Under the pieces are notes generated by a model, which saw only the letters and a list, made by a program, of their open reading frames with translations, was not told the DNA's origin and did no database searches. A program made the translations under genes and the position numbers. Shown here piece after piece: positions 44,491 through 54,134 of a stretch of 64,000 nucleotides of DNA. Numbering within the stretch: position 1 is the first letter of the stretch; every line of letters starts with the position of its first letter. Source of the stretch: VXNE01 sp965217825 (lineage in GTDB: Bacteria > Pseudomonadota > Gammaproteobacteria > Pseudomonadales > Azotimanducaceae); NCBI GenBank assembly GCA_965217825.1, contig OZ244571.1:124001-188000 (forward strand). Direction: 5' to 3'.

Positions 44491-45207
44491 TCACTTCCAG
44501 CCAAGGCCCTCCGCCGGATCCGCCCGCCAGCTCTGTTCAAGCAGGCGTTTGCCTGCGCGCACCGCGTCCGGCGACCTGGAAGCGATTTCTCTCGCCAACG
44601 TCATGGCCTCCGCCAGGGGATCTTCCGCCGTGCGGGTGACGAGTCCCAACGCGGCGGCGGCGGCACCACTCATGATGCGGCCCGTGAACACCAACTCCTT
44701 GGCGACATCCAGCGGTACCAGATCGCGCAGTGTTTGGGTAATCGACATGTCCGGCACCAGGCCCCACTTGATCTCCATGATCGAGAGCCTCGCATCGCCT
44801 CGCGCGATGCGAATATCCGCGCCCAGCGCAATCTGGCAACCGCCGCCGAAGGCCACGCCATGAATGGCCGCGATCACCGGTACCGGCAGTCGTTTCCAGA
44901 CGAGGGCGGGACGCTGCCCGAAGTTCTCCGAGCCCCGCGATTCCGACAACACGTCCTTCGCGCGATCGGCGCCGCGTCCCGATGGACCCGCCATGGCGGA
45001 AAAACTTGCGAAGTCGAGACCGGAGCAGAATCCGCGGCCATTCCCAGATAGCACGACGGCCCGGATGTCCCCGGCATCCATCAGGCTCTCACCAGCCTCA
45101 GCGATCGCCGCGAACATCTGCGGTGACAGAGCGTTGTACTTCTCAGGACGATTCAGACGGACATCCGCCACACCGTCCTTCCTGTCGATAGTGACGAGTT
45201 CGGCCAC
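44491..45207 (-). CDS. Enoyl-CoA hydratase/isomerase (crotonase), C-terminus frameshifted
   Basis: The GTG at 45207 is used because GGGAG lies 5 nt upstream (238 residues as read). Crotonase motifs are RLNRPEKYNALSPQMFAAI, SGNGRGFCSGLDF (oxyanion hole), IHGVAFGGGCQIALGADIRI and WGLVPDMS. The frame stops at 44491 after GLGWK. In the neighbouring frame the sequence continues LEVKLQGGLMGTPNQVEAVK and ANFENRAPEFKDAS to a stop at 44396-44398, which is the normal family C-terminus and ends 4 nt before the carboxyltransferase ATG. A one-base deletion near 44515 explains this, either real or a sequence error. Confidence 0.85.
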   Translation of the reverse strand: MAELVTIDRKDGVADVRLNRPEKYNALSPQMFAAIAEAGESLMDAGDIRAVVLSGNGRGFCSGLDFASFSAMAGPSGRGADRAKDVLSESRGSENFGQRPALVWKRLPVPVIAAIHGVAFGGGCQIALGADIRIARGDARLSIMEIKWGLVPDMSITQTLRDLVPLDVAKELVFTGRIMSGAAAAALGLVTRTAEDPLAEAMTLAREIASRSPDAVRAGKRLLEQSWRADPAEGLGWK

Positions 45208-45293
45208 TATTCTCCCCCCGCCGCAAAACGCGAAAGTCTGACACAAGCCCCGAAGCACGGCCAATTGCTCCCGCATCCGCCGAAGCACCAGGG

Positions 45294-45515
45294 TCAGGTG
45301 GAGATGACGGCCACCACCTGGTCTTCCTGCACCGGTTCATCCGGTGCCACCAGCAGTTCTGCGACAGTCCCGGCCTCGGGACTCTCGAGGGGGATCTCCA
45401 TCTTCATCGATTCGAGAATGACCAGGATGTCCCCTTCCGCGACGCGATCGCCGACGCCCACTTCCACCTTCCAGACCTTGCCGGTGACCTCGCTTTCGAC
45501 TTCGACCCGCGCCAT
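45294..45515 (-). CDS. Biotin carboxyl carrier (biotinyl-lipoyl domain) protein
   Basis: The protein has 73 residues, a stand-alone biotinyl domain. VILESMKMEIPLESPEAG contains the biotinylation motif, with the Lys between two Met. The barrel strands GKVWKVEVGVGDRVAEGD and PVQEDQVVAVIST complete the fold. It would carry CO2 to the carboxyltransferase encoded downstream. Its ATG directly follows the TAG of the Uma2 gene. Confidence 0.9.
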   Translation of the reverse strand: MARVEVESEVTGKVWKVEVGVGDRVAEGDILVILESMKMEIPLESPEAGTVAELLVAPDEPVQEDQVVAVIST

Positions 45516-46316
45516 CTATCGTCCCAGCGGCCCTGCTGACCGTCGCAGCCTTTGCTCTAATTCAGCGATTCGCCTTTCCGCGGCCTCTCGCGCCGCGGCC
45601 TCTCGCCGCGCCTGTGCCTCGTGCAACCGTCGGAACTCAGTGTAGGTAGGCACGACCTCGCCCGTCTTCAGATCGCGGAACCGCAACACCTCGTCCTCAA
45701 GGAACAACTCCGCGCCGAGCACATCGCTCCGTGTGCTGCCGGACGGCGAGACTGGAATCTCCTCGTAGACCCCGGCGTCGTTCAGGCGACGCCCGACGAT
45801 CGGCGCGGGAAGCTTGTCGAGCAGATCGACTATCCAGAACTCCGGTACGGCGAGGTCCCGGTACAGGCCCGGCTTGACCTCCACATCCCTTCGCCACGTC
45901 TTCACCGACAGCGCCTCCAGCGCGAAGTCTGGCACCTTGCGCTCCTCCCACAGTTTGTAGGAGAGGCGATGATGGCCTCCCGCGCCGAGCACCACCATCA
46001 GGTCCGGCGAGAGCACCGCACGAGGGTTGTCCCGCTCGAACAAAAACGCCAGGTCACTCGCGACCAGGGCGTCGGGCAGGTGCGCGAGCAGCGACTGCGC
46101 CGCATACAAGCCGTACGCGAGCGACTCTCCGTGGCGCGTGCTCTCCGACACCCTGCCGTCCCTGTAGACAAAGCCGTCGTCGTCAAGCTCGACCGGCGGC
46201 ACCGGCCGATACAAGGCCTCGGCGTGGACCGCGGAAAGCCGCCGCTGCGGCTCGGATGGCCTCCGCACACTGATGTCGGTTGACGAATCGGCAGGCAAGG
46301 ATTTTGGTTGCATCAT
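45516..46316 (-). CDS. Uma2 family endonuclease-like protein
   Basis: About 266 residues from the ATG at 46316 (an upstream ATG at 46364 is possible). The DUF820/Uma2 PD-(D/E)xK-like fold is visible in VLSPDLMVVLGAGGHHRL, VPDFALEALSVKTWRRDVEV and YRDLAVPEFWIVDLLD. A coiled coil rich in Ala, Arg and Glu ends the protein (EAQARREAAAREAAERRIAE). Nuclease activity is predicted for the fold but not shown for this protein. The stop abuts the BCCP start. Confidence 0.82.
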   Translation of the reverse strand: MMQPKSLPADSSTDISVRRPSEPQRRLSAVHAEALYRPVPPVELDDDGFVYRDGRVSESTRHGESLAYGLYAAQSLLAHLPDALVASDLAFLFERDNPRAVLSPDLMVVLGAGGHHRLSYKLWEERKVPDFALEALSVKTWRRDVEVKPGLYRDLAVPEFWIVDLLDKLPAPIVGRRLNDAGVYEEIPVSPSGSTRSDVLGAELFLEDEVLRFRDLKTGEVVPTYTEFRRLHEAQARREAAAREAAERRIAELEQRLRRSAGPLGR

Positions 46317-46479
46317 TGCAACGTACCATAACAACTCTTGGACGGCGACGCGGGTAGAAAGCATCCAACAAGACCGGGCCCATGCGTTAGAGACATTGGC
46401 TATTCGGAACGTGGGAAATTCGCTTCGCTAAACAACCAGGTGTCCCGTTTCCTTCAGACTCCGGACGTCGGTGATGTAG

Positions 46480-46931
46480 ACGAGGAGGAGAAGATCACGC
46501 AGCAAGCCATTGCGCGGGGCGAATCCGCCGCCGACTTCGACAGTCGCCTGACCCCCCTATCGAACGAGGGCGAGGGCCTTCTGGCGATGTTCTTGCAACC
46601 GGAAATGGACAAGGCCGCAACACAGCCGACCGCCGCGCCGCCGCCGCCGGCTTCTTTGTTCGAGAGCGACCTCCAATACCGCGAAGCGGCCTTGCACCAA
46701 CTTCAAGCCAAGCGCGCGAAAACCGCCGGTGCGGACGATCTTTTCTTGGCCCGAGTTGCTTATCCCAATCCCGTCAGTCGGAGCGATTCAAACGCCACCG
46801 AGACGAACAGGCCCACCAGGACATTCAGGCTATCCACGACGAGTACGTGATCTGGATCGAGGAGACGATGACCACGGAACCCCACCCGTGGATCAAGGTG
46901 ATCTGCGCGATGACTCCGCTGGCGCAGTAGC
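46480..46931 (+). pseudogene. Degenerate remnant, possibly of a large helicase C-terminus
   Basis: One frame reads GEGLLAMFLQPEMDKAATQP and LFESDLQYREAALHQLQ. After a shift near 46770 another reads IQAIHDEYVIWIEETMTTEP and HPWIKVICAMTPLAQ, then a stop at 46931. The second block recalls, from memory, the C-terminal end of long SF2 helicases. Most of the gene is missing. The assignment is weak. The rest of 46317-47214 shows no gene. Confidence 0.35.
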
Positions 46932-47214
46932 CGGTTGCGCGGCCCCAGTGGCCTGGCGCAGCCCAATCAAGGTGACTATCCAAATACCGGTGGTACCGTC
47001 CCGCTATGATCGAGATACTTCCCGGCGGGACTCAGGCGCCGCGGCGACCTTTTGAGATGTTGGATACCGACAGCGCTACGCTGTTTCGGAACGCCCAATG
47101 ACCGTTGAATGTAGGACGGGACAGCCCAAGGACGATCAGGTCCGCCCGATAAACGGGACCTTTGATCATCAGAATGCCTTGTACAAGTAATCCGGCGGGC
47201 GTTACTCTTGAAGC

Positions 47215-47424
47215 ATGAAGACGACTGTTGATATTCCAGAAAACGAGCTTTTGGATGCGATCCGCTTCACCGGCGCGAAGACAAAACGCGAAGCGGTGGT
47301 TGGCGCAATCTCGGATTTCAACCGACGCAAGCGAATGGCCGAACTGATCCGATACGCTGGAACCTGCGCCAATCTGATAACCCCGCAAGAGCTTCGGGCC
47401 GCTCGTCGCCAGGATCAGGCGTGA
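47215..47424 (+). CDS. vapB: VapB-like antitoxin
   Basis: The protein has 69 residues. The N-terminal ribbon-helix-helix (MKTTVDIPENELLDAIRFTG, then KTKREAVVGAISDFNRRKRM) should bind DNA and repress its own operon. The C-terminal tail should wrap the toxin active site. Its TGA overlaps the toxin start by 4 nt, as usual in these pairs. Confidence 0.88.
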   Translation: MKTTVDIPENELLDAIRFTGAKTKREAVVGAISDFNRRKRMAELIRYAGTCANLITPQELRAARRQDQA

Positions 47425-47783
47425 TTCTTGTCGATACGTCATCCTGGATACACATGCTTCGCACTGATGGCGACCCGCAGGTACGGAACAGCGTCGAAAC
47501 CGCTCTGGCAAACGGAGAGGCGTGCTGGTGCGAGATGGTGCAACTGGAACTGTGGAACGGCGCCCGCGGCGACCACGAGAAGAACGTGCTACTGGATTTC
47601 GCCCGGACCCTCCCGGAACTGCCGATTACCGACGAGGTCTGGGGGAGGGCTTACGAGTTGGCGCAACGCGCGCGGGCGCAGGGCATCACCGTGCCAGCAA
47701 CGGACGTGGTGATTGCTGCATGCGCCCGCCATCACGGGGCGCGCATCGAAGCTGCCGACAAGGATTTCGCTTTGCTGGCGTAG
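47421..47783 (+). CDS. vapC: VapC PIN-domain toxin
   Basis: The protein has 120 residues, a complete PIN domain. The acidic residues are Asp in MILVDTSSWIHM, Glu in MVQLELWNG, Asp in VPATDVVIAACARHHGA, and Asp in ADKDFALLA. VapC toxins are Mg-dependent RNases that cut tRNA or rRNA until neutralised by VapB. The pair looks intact. Beyond it an apparent frame overlaps the phosphatase gene on the other strand. Confidence 0.92.
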   Translation: MILVDTSSWIHMLRTDGDPQVRNSVETALANGEACWCEMVQLELWNGARGDHEKNVLLDFARTLPELPITDEVWGRAYELAQRARAQGITVPATDVVIAACARHHGARIEAADKDFALLA

Positions 47784-47860
47784 CGTCTGGCGTTGGCAGG
47801 ACCTCACATGTCCACCACCTTCACCGGCATCCAGAACGAGAACGAGTTCTATAGCCACCA

Positions 47861-48445
47861 CTACGCAACCAAGTGCCCCGTCTCGTTCAAACTCCGCACA
47901 TTGCGTTCGCCGGTGGAAGCGCACAAGAAACGGCTGACACTGCCGTAAGCCACGTCGATGAACAGCCGGGGGGCCATGCCGAGCACCGTCGCAGTCCAGA
48001 CGTTTATAACCCCGCCATGACAGAACACCGCTACGCGCCGCCCGGCATTGGCGCGGATGATCTCTTCCATGCCGCCGTCAACCGTCCGCGCGAATGCGGT
48101 CATGTCAAATTCGTCCCCGTAGCCGCCGTCCATGAACGCTTTCCAGGCGGCGTAGTCCTCGGCCTTGAGTTCCTCCATGGGAATGTAGTGCGATTCGGCC
48201 CGGTCATATTCCGCGACCGCCTCGTGAACAACGGGACGCAGGCCGACGGTCTCGGCGAGGGGCGTTGCGGTTTCGATGGCACGGCGTAGCGGGCTCGCGT
48301 AGATGGCATCGATCGTTTCCCGACTGAGCCAACCACCCACCTGGCGCGCCTGTCGCTGACCAGGATCCGACAATGCGGGGTCCGCGCGACCCGCGGCAAG
48401 TTCCACGCGCTCCGGTAAGCCGTGACGGACGAGGATGAGTTCCAA
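47861..48445 (-). CDS. Histidine phosphatase family protein
   Basis: The protein has 194 residues from the TTG at 48445, chosen because GGGAG lies 6 nt upstream and the fold begins there. The RHG motif LILVRHGLPERVEL, DPALSDPGQRQARQVGGWL, YASPLRRAIETATPLAE and the second histidine in RVAVFCHGGVINVW match the phosphoglycerate-mutase-like superfamily. The substrate is unknown. The frame extends far upstream but lacks family features there. Confidence 0.88.
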   Translation of the reverse strand: MELILVRHGLPERVELAAGRADPALSDPGQRQARQVGGWLSRETIDAIYASPLRRAIETATPLAETVGLRPVVHEAVAEYDRAESHYIPMEELKAEDYAAWKAFMDGGYGDEFDMTAFARTVDGGMEEIIRANAGRRVAVFCHGGVINVWTATVLGMAPRLFIDVAYGSVSRFLCASTGERNVRSLNETGHLVA

Positions 48446-48647
48446 GGGGCGCTCCCAAGCGGCGAAGCGCCATACCCTGCACGGCACGCGCCTGGGCGTC
48501 AATGCGGAACCGGCCGCCGATTGAGGCGCTGGAGACGATTCGGATCCAAAAACCACTAGAGCGTCAGCGCGGGGTCGAACTATAGTGCCCGCCCAAACTC
48601 GAATGACACGTCCCGTCCCGGGATTGAAGGAACAGACGGAAACGCCG

Positions 48648-51557
48648 ATGCCCAAAGCCATGCTCGCATTCGCCGCCTTGCTATGCGGCGCGTTCGCCAC
48701 GGCGCAGCAGACCGGCAGCATCGAAGGCGTTGTCACCCTGCGCGGCGCGACGGCGGCGCCCGACATCGTGGTCGTGGCCAAAAGCGATGTCATGCCCCGC
48801 GCCCGAACGACCAGGATCGACGCCGAGGGTCGCTACGCCCTGCCACAGTTGATACCGGGCGTCTACCGTGTGACGTTCGAAATGACAAATGGGGCCAGCC
48901 AGACGTTGACCACCGCCGTGCTGCTGGACCAGACGACGGTCGTGCACGTCGAACTTGAACCGCCGCGCTCGCCAGAGATCGAGGAACTGGTCGTGGTCGG
49001 CCAGCGCATAGGGTTGCGCGGACGCGCCGCGCTCGCCAATGCGATCGACGGCGAGGCCGTGCGAAGCGTGCCCGCAGGCCGTGACTATCGCGACCTGGTG
49101 AAGCTTGCGCCCGGTGTGCAGTACACGCAGGACGCTGTCCGGGGCCCGTCGGCGGGCGGGAGCGGACAGGATAATGTCTATCGCTTCGACGGCGTCGATG
49201 TGTCTCTGCCCATGTTCGGCACGCTGTCGGCGGAGCCTTCGAGTCACGACATCGACCAGGTGACCTTCGAGCGCGGCGGGGTCGGCGCCATCGGTTTCAA
49301 CCGCAGCGGCGGCTTCGCCATGGATTCCACGGCCAGGTCCGGCACCGACCAATTCGCGGCCAGCGTCGAATACGCGCTCGCGCCGAAGAACCTGGTGGCC
49401 GAGCGCAAGGCGGGTGCGGAATCCGTTGAAACCGACCAGCGCTGGATCACTGTCACCGGGGGCGGTCCCATCGTGCCGTCGCGGCTGTACTTCTACGGCT
49501 CCTTTTTTGCCCCGCGCGAGGACAGATCTAACAAGGCCACCGCCTATGGAGCGGCGAAGCACTACGAGAACGCGCGGCGCGAGTACTACGGTAAGCTCAC
49601 TTACGCGCCGACGGACGCCGTTCTCCTCAACACGAGCTTCCGAACCTCGACACGTGAAGAGCGGGGCGTATCCGTCGGTCCTTTCGAGGCGGATTCGGTT
49701 TCCCTCGGCGGCCGCGCCGAACAGGACGTGGCGAGTTTCGATGGCTCCTGGCTGACACCGTTCGGTTCCACCATTGCGTTCCGATACGGGGACTACGCCC
49801 TGAGCGGATCCGAACTGCCCGACGTGCTGCTCGAAGTGCGGCCCGCTCTTGACGCCGCCCTCGATGTGGCAAGTCTGGATCGGATGGGACATCTCGGTGT
49901 GCCGGCGCGCGTCGTCGGCGCTGACGCCTTCAATGCCGCCATACAGCCGATCATTCAACGTTATGGCTATGTAGACGCATCGGGCAACCGCCGGGGCGGG
50001 GGCGCTGTCGGCGCGCATCCACAGATCAGCGAGCAGGCGTTCTATCGCCGCAGTTTCGACCTTACGTTCGATCACGAAATCTCCTGGGGCCGAACCCGCC
50101 ACGACCTGCATGCAGGTCTGCGCCGCATTGACGCGAGAGAGACCCTCACACGCACTTCCAACGGCTGGGGCATGATCGAAGTCCCCGGCGGCGTCGACCG
50201 GACGGCGGACGGTACGCCAATCTTCTATGTCGCGACCGTCCAGCAGATGAGCATTCGGAAGACGGATGGCACCGTGGTTGCGCCAATCCACTCCTACACC
50301 GAATCAACGTCGCTGGAGTTCAACGACAACGTCCGTCTCGGTGATTTCGCCTTCAATCTCGGCGCGCTCGTGAGCCAGGATGTCCTCTACGGCCAAGGTC
50401 TCGTGAGCGCGCCGGGCAGCTATTCCGGCTTTGCCCTTGAACCCGGCGCGAAGTACCGGATGTACACCGTTCGCTGGCGGGACATGATCCAGCCGCGCCT
50501 GGGCGGAACATGGACCCTGGACGGCGAAAACACGTTGTTCGCGAACTTCGCCCGCTACAATCCGGAAGCGAACTCCCTGGCCCGGGCCGCCTCGTGGGAC
50601 CGCAACACGCGGGCGAGTCTACGGGTGCTGTTCGACGAGGCGGGGCGCATCATTGCGCACGAGCCGCGTCCTGGATCGTCGGGCAAGGTATTCCAGACCG
50701 GGCTGACGCCTCGACGGATCGACGAGTGGACCGTGGGCACAACGCGCGCGCTTCCCGGCGCCTTCACGCTGCGGGCACATTTGCGTCGGCGCGAGGGATC
50801 GCACTTCTGGGAAGACACCTGGAATCTCTCCCGCAGCTACGACAATGCGCCGGCGCACGTCGCGGCCAAAGGTCCCTACGTGCCGGATCTGGATGCAATC
50901 CGCGCCGAGATCGGCGGGTCCAGCTACGTGATCGCCGAGCTTGACGGTGCCTACACCCGCTATTGGGAGGCAGCCCTGGAGCTTGAATGGCGCGGCGAGC
51001 GCGGCTATCTGAATGCCTCCTATGTGCGCAGCCGCTACACCGGCAACTTCGACCAGGACAACACCAGCGCGGTCAACGATGCCAACCGCTTCATCGGCTC
51101 GTCCAACCTGGCCGATGGCTATGGCCGACAGCTCTGGGACAACAAGGACGGCGTATTGCGCGGCGACCGCCCGCATCTGTTCAAGGCGTTCGGCTATCTC
51201 CACCTGCCGTGGCGGGCGCGAGCGGGAATGTACGTCATGTACCAGTCGGGGCAGCCCTGGGAAGCCTGGGATTCGCTGGCCTATGGCCTGCCATCCTATT
51301 TCTCGTCCACCATCCGCTATGCGGAGCAAGCCGGCAGCCGCCGCAGCGAGGACCATTGGCAACTGGACCTGAGCTATGCGCAGCCATTCAGACTGCCGAG
51401 GGGGATGGAGGCGAAACTACGCGTCGATCTGTTCAATCTGTTCGACCGGCAGACCGGCTACAACATCAATCCGTACGCGCGCGACCCCACCTTTGGCCAA
51501 GCGCGTAACCACTTCGACGCGCGCCGCGTGCAGGTCTCCATCGGCCTCGACATCTGA
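48648..51557 (+). CDS. TonB-dependent receptor with carboxypeptidase-regulatory N-domain
   Basis: The protein has 969 residues from the ATG at 48648, where a signal peptide starts (MPKAMLAFAALLCGAFATAQ). Residues of about 22-100 form a carboxypeptidase-regulatory-like domain (GSIEGVVTLRGATAAPDIVV, GRYALPQLIPGVYRVTF). A plug domain follows (LVKLAPGVQYTQDA), then a long outer-membrane barrel ending RRVQVSIGLDI. The layout is Oar/SusC-like. It imports or binds a large substrate across the outer membrane using TonB. No partner SusD or transporter is adjacent. Confidence 0.9.
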   Translation: MPKAMLAFAALLCGAFATAQQTGSIEGVVTLRGATAAPDIVVVAKSDVMPRARTTRIDAEGRYALPQLIPGVYRVTFEMTNGASQTLTTAVLLDQTTVVHVELEPPRSPEIEELVVVGQRIGLRGRAALANAIDGEAVRSVPAGRDYRDLVKLAPGVQYTQDAVRGPSAGGSGQDNVYRFDGVDVSLPMFGTLSAEPSSHDIDQVTFERGGVGAIGFNRSGGFAMDSTARSGTDQFAASVEYALAPKNLVAERKAGAESVETDQRWITVTGGGPIVPSRLYFYGSFFAPREDRSNKATAYGAAKHYENARREYYGKLTYAPTDAVLLNTSFRTSTREERGVSVGPFEADSVSLGGRAEQDVASFDGSWLTPFGSTIAFRYGDYALSGSELPDVLLEVRPALDAALDVASLDRMGHLGVPARVVGADAFNAAIQPIIQRYGYVDASGNRRGGGAVGAHPQISEQAFYRRSFDLTFDHEISWGRTRHDLHAGLRRIDARETLTRTSNGWGMIEVPGGVDRTADGTPIFYVATVQQMSIRKTDGTVVAPIHSYTESTSLEFNDNVRLGDFAFNLGALVSQDVLYGQGLVSAPGSYSGFALEPGAKYRMYTVRWRDMIQPRLGGTWTLDGENTLFANFARYNPEANSLARAASWDRNTRASLRVLFDEAGRIIAHEPRPGSSGKVFQTGLTPRRIDEWTVGTTRALPGAFTLRAHLRRREGSHFWEDTWNLSRSYDNAPAHVAAKGPYVPDLDAIRAEIGGSSYVIAELDGAYTRYWEAALELEWRGERGYLNASYVRSRYTGNFDQDNTSAVNDANRFIGSSNLADGYGRQLWDNKDGVLRGDRPHLFKAFGYLHLPWRARAGMYVMYQSGQPWEAWDSLAYGLPSYFSSTIRYAEQAGSRRSEDHWQLDLSYAQPFRLPRGMEAKLRVDLFNLFDRQTGYNINPYARDPTFGQARNHFDARRVQVSIGLDI

Positions 51558-51587
51558 CCCAAGTCATCTCATATTCCCGAACGCGAC

Positions 51588-51893
51588 CTAGCGATCACCG
51601 CGGTACTCCCTCCACGCCGCCACGAATCCGCCCAACTTCTGACTTCCCGCCGCTTGCGCGCGCTCCACGGCGGCGACGACAGCGTCGGCGATTGCGTCAT
51701 CAAGATGCAGCTCGAACATGTCGGTGGTGGCGCCTCCCTTGTGGCCCTCGGGTTTCGGGAGCGGTTTCCCCGACGTTGCGGCGAGCAGGTGTTCCGCCAC
51801 TGTGGGGTCAACCAGCTCCGCCGTGCGTTCGAGCATCCAGCGCGAGACGACGCGCGGCTCGTCGCAGCGCTTCTTGTACTCGTCCCAATCCAT
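51588..51893 (-). CDS. Small conserved hypothetical protein
   Basis: The protein has 101 residues, soluble, starting MDWDEYKKRCDEPRVVSRWM. No motif is recognised. It lies just after purC on the same strand (14-bp gap), and the composition and start look genuine. Co-expression with purC is likely. Confidence 0.7.
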   Translation of the reverse strand: MDWDEYKKRCDEPRVVSRWMLERTAELVDPTVAEHLLAATSGKPLPKPEGHKGGATTDMFELHLDDAIADAVVAAVERAQAAGSQKLGGFVAAWREYRGDR

Positions 51894-51907
51894 GATCCAG
51901 GACGCGC

Positions 51908-52855
51908 CTACGAAGCGGCTGGATCGAGCGGTGCCCCGGTAAGTCTTTCGTAAGCCTCAAGATAGCGGGTCATGGAGTTCGCGACGACATCGTCGGGCAA
52001 TTTCGGACCCGGCGGCGTCTTGTCCCATTCGCCGGCGTCGACCACCGTCTCCAGGTAGTTGCGTACGTACTGCTTGTCGAAGCTCGGCTGTTCGCGACCC
52101 GGATGCCACTGATCCGCCGGCCAGAATCGCGAACTGTCGGGCGTGAATATCTCGTCGATCAGAATGGGCTCGGCACGCCCGTCGACACGACCGAATTCAA
52201 ACTTCGTATCCGCCAGAATGATGCCCCGTTCCCGCGCGTAGGCGCTCGCCTCCCCGTACAGCCGCAATGTGGCATCGGAGAGCCATCGCATCGTCTCCTC
52301 GCCGACAAGCGCCGCCCCTTGCTCGAACGTGATGTTCTCGTCGTGCAGACCCACATCCGCCTTGGTCGATGGCGTGAAGAGAGGCGCGTCCAAGCGGGAG
52401 GAATTCTGCAATCCCTCGGGCAGCGGTATACCGCAGACCGCTCCCGTTCGCTGGTAGTCCCTCCAACCGCTGCCGGTGATGTATCCCCGGGCGATACACT
52501 CCACCGGTATGACCTGGGCGGCTCGGCACAGCATGATGCGCCCCCGCAGGGTTTCGCGTTCGGCAGCCGTCAGGCCGGGCACGTCCGCAGGATCGGTCGA
52601 AATCAGGTGATGACCGATGCTGCCGCCGAATAGCTCGAACCAGAATCGCGATATCTGCGTCAGTACCACGCCCTTGCCCGGCAATCCGTTCGCCATGACG
52701 ACATCGAACGCGCTGATACGGTCGGTGGCGATAATCAGCAAGCCCGGTTCTCCGCCGGCGAGCGTGACGTCGTAGAGATCCCTGACCTTTCCGGAGCGAC
52801 GGTTGGGCAGCCCAAGATCTGTTTCCAATACGAGTTGCATGGGTTCGTCCATCAA
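51908..52855 (-). CDS. purC: Phosphoribosylaminoimidazole-succinocarboxamide synthase
   Basis: The protein has 315 residues. RSGKVRDLYDV, IIATDRISAFDVVMANGLPG and GKGVVLTQISRFWFELFG are the SAICAR synthetase ATP-grasp signature. VIPVECIARGYITGSGWRDY, ILADTKFEFGRVDG, LIDEIFTPDSSRFWPADQW and SFDKQYVRNYLETV complete it. It joins CAIR and aspartate using ATP in purine synthesis. The length fits the long form found in eukaryotes and many bacteria. It lies 13 bp downstream of the CGS-like gene on the same strand. Confidence 0.96.
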   Translation of the reverse strand: MMDEPMQLVLETDLGLPNRRSGKVRDLYDVTLAGGEPGLLIIATDRISAFDVVMANGLPGKGVVLTQISRFWFELFGGSIGHHLISTDPADVPGLTAAERETLRGRIMLCRAAQVIPVECIARGYITGSGWRDYQRTGAVCGIPLPEGLQNSSRLDAPLFTPSTKADVGLHDENITFEQGAALVGEETMRWLSDATLRLYGEASAYARERGIILADTKFEFGRVDGRAEPILIDEIFTPDSSRFWPADQWHPGREQPSFDKQYVRNYLETVVDAGEWDKTPPGPKLPDDVVANSMTRYLEAYERLTGAPLDPAAS

Positions 52856-52868
52856 GATTCGCGACCGA

Positions 52869-54113
52869 TTATGCCAACGTCAACGCCTGGTCGAAATCTC
52901 GGATGAGATCGTCGATATCTTCTATGCCGACGGAAATTCGAATGAGCGAGTCAGCGATCCCCATGGTCGCGCGCCGTTCGGGACCCATCTCGTAGTAGAT
53001 TGTGTGCGCGACCGGGATGGCGAGCGTTCTGTTGTCTCCCAGATTGCTCGACTTCACGACGACGGCCAAGCGGTTCAGAAACTCGAAGGCGTCCAGACCG
53101 TCGGTGAGTTCGAAACTGAACAGTGCGCCCGGTCGGCGAAACAGCTTCGCCGCCAGCGCATGCTGGGGATGGTCCGGCAGTCCCGGGTAGTAGACTTTCG
53201 CCACGCGTTCGTGAGCATCCAGGTATCCCACCAGCGCGGCAGCGTTGTCGCACTGGCGTTCGATCCTGAGCGCCAGGGTCTCCGAACCCACGGCCAGGTG
53301 ATGCGCCGCTTCCGGACCGAGCGCGGCGCCGAAGTCGCGCAATCCCTTCTTGCGGACTTGCTGGATGCCCCAGCGGCGAGGATCGCCCTTCCTGTATTCC
53401 GGATAGATATTGTCAAACGTGGTCCAATCGAACAGCCCGGTTTCCGTGACGGCGCCGCCGAGGGCGTTACCGTGTCCACCGATGTACTTGGTGAGACTGT
53501 TGACGATCAGGCTGGCATCGACGTCGACGGGTTGAAACAGCCACGGCGAGGTCATGGTGTTGTCGACCACGTACACGAGCCCCCGCTCTCGGCAGAGTGC
53601 GCCGATTGCCTCCAGATCGCTGACCTGGGTGCGCGGATTGGCGATCGTCTCGACGAATACCAGCCTGGTTTCCGGACGAAGCGCTTCGGCGACGGCATCG
53701 GCGCGCGTCGCATCGACGAAGTTGACCTCGACGCCGTAGGCTTCGAAACTTCGGAAGATGCTGTTCGTGTTGCCGAACAGGAACGCGCTCGAGACGAAGT
53801 GGTCGCCGCGTCTGAGCAGCGCGAACAGGATGGATCCGATCGCGCCCATACCGGTGCCGAAGCAGACGCTGGCGATGCCGCGCTCCATTCGATCCAGTTT
53901 GCGCTCCAGCGCAGACACGGTCGGATTCACCTGTCGGGCGTAGGAGTAGCCCGATTGCGTGCCCTGAAACACCCGAGCCAAGTCGTTGACGTCTTCGTAG
54001 CCGTACGCCACCGTGGAATGCACGGGCTTGTGCAGCGAGCCATGCTCGATGGGGTCCAAACGGTCGGAATGAACGATCGATGTGGTGAATCCTAGTTCCA
54101 GGGGATCTTCCAT
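52869..54113 (-). CDS. Cystathionine gamma-synthase family PLP enzyme
   Basis: The protein has 414 residues. The PLP lysine lies in VNSLTKYIGGHGNALGG. SGYSYARQVNPTVSALERKL, VCFGTGMGAIGSILFALLRR, VFVETIANPRTQVSDLEAIG and YVVDNTMTSPWLFQPVDVDA are typical of the Cys/Met metabolism family. It could be a gamma-synthase, gamma-lyase or beta-lyase acting on homoserine esters, cystathionine or methionine; sequence alone does not decide. It is upstream of purC in one direction. Confidence 0.9.
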   Translation of the reverse strand: MEDPLELGFTTSIVHSDRLDPIEHGSLHKPVHSTVAYGYEDVNDLARVFQGTQSGYSYARQVNPTVSALERKLDRMERGIASVCFGTGMGAIGSILFALLRRGDHFVSSAFLFGNTNSIFRSFEAYGVEVNFVDATRADAVAEALRPETRLVFVETIANPRTQVSDLEAIGALCRERGLVYVVDNTMTSPWLFQPVDVDASLIVNSLTKYIGGHGNALGGAVTETGLFDWTTFDNIYPEYRKGDPRRWGIQQVRKKGLRDFGAALGPEAAHHLAVGSETLALRIERQCDNAAALVGYLDAHERVAKVYYPGLPDHPQHALAAKLFRRPGALFSFELTDGLDAFEFLNRLAVVVKSSNLGDNRTLAIPVAHTIYYEMGPERRATMGIADSLIRISVGIEDIDDLIRDFDQALTLA

Positions 54114-54134
54114 TTAACAGTACAAGGACGCGGA

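Noticed and set aside
47215..47783. vapBC as a novel system
   Set aside because: Both genes look like a normal, complete VapBC pair.
52803..54095. 430-codon plus-strand frame
   Set aside because: It is antisense to the cystathionine gamma-synthase-like gene.
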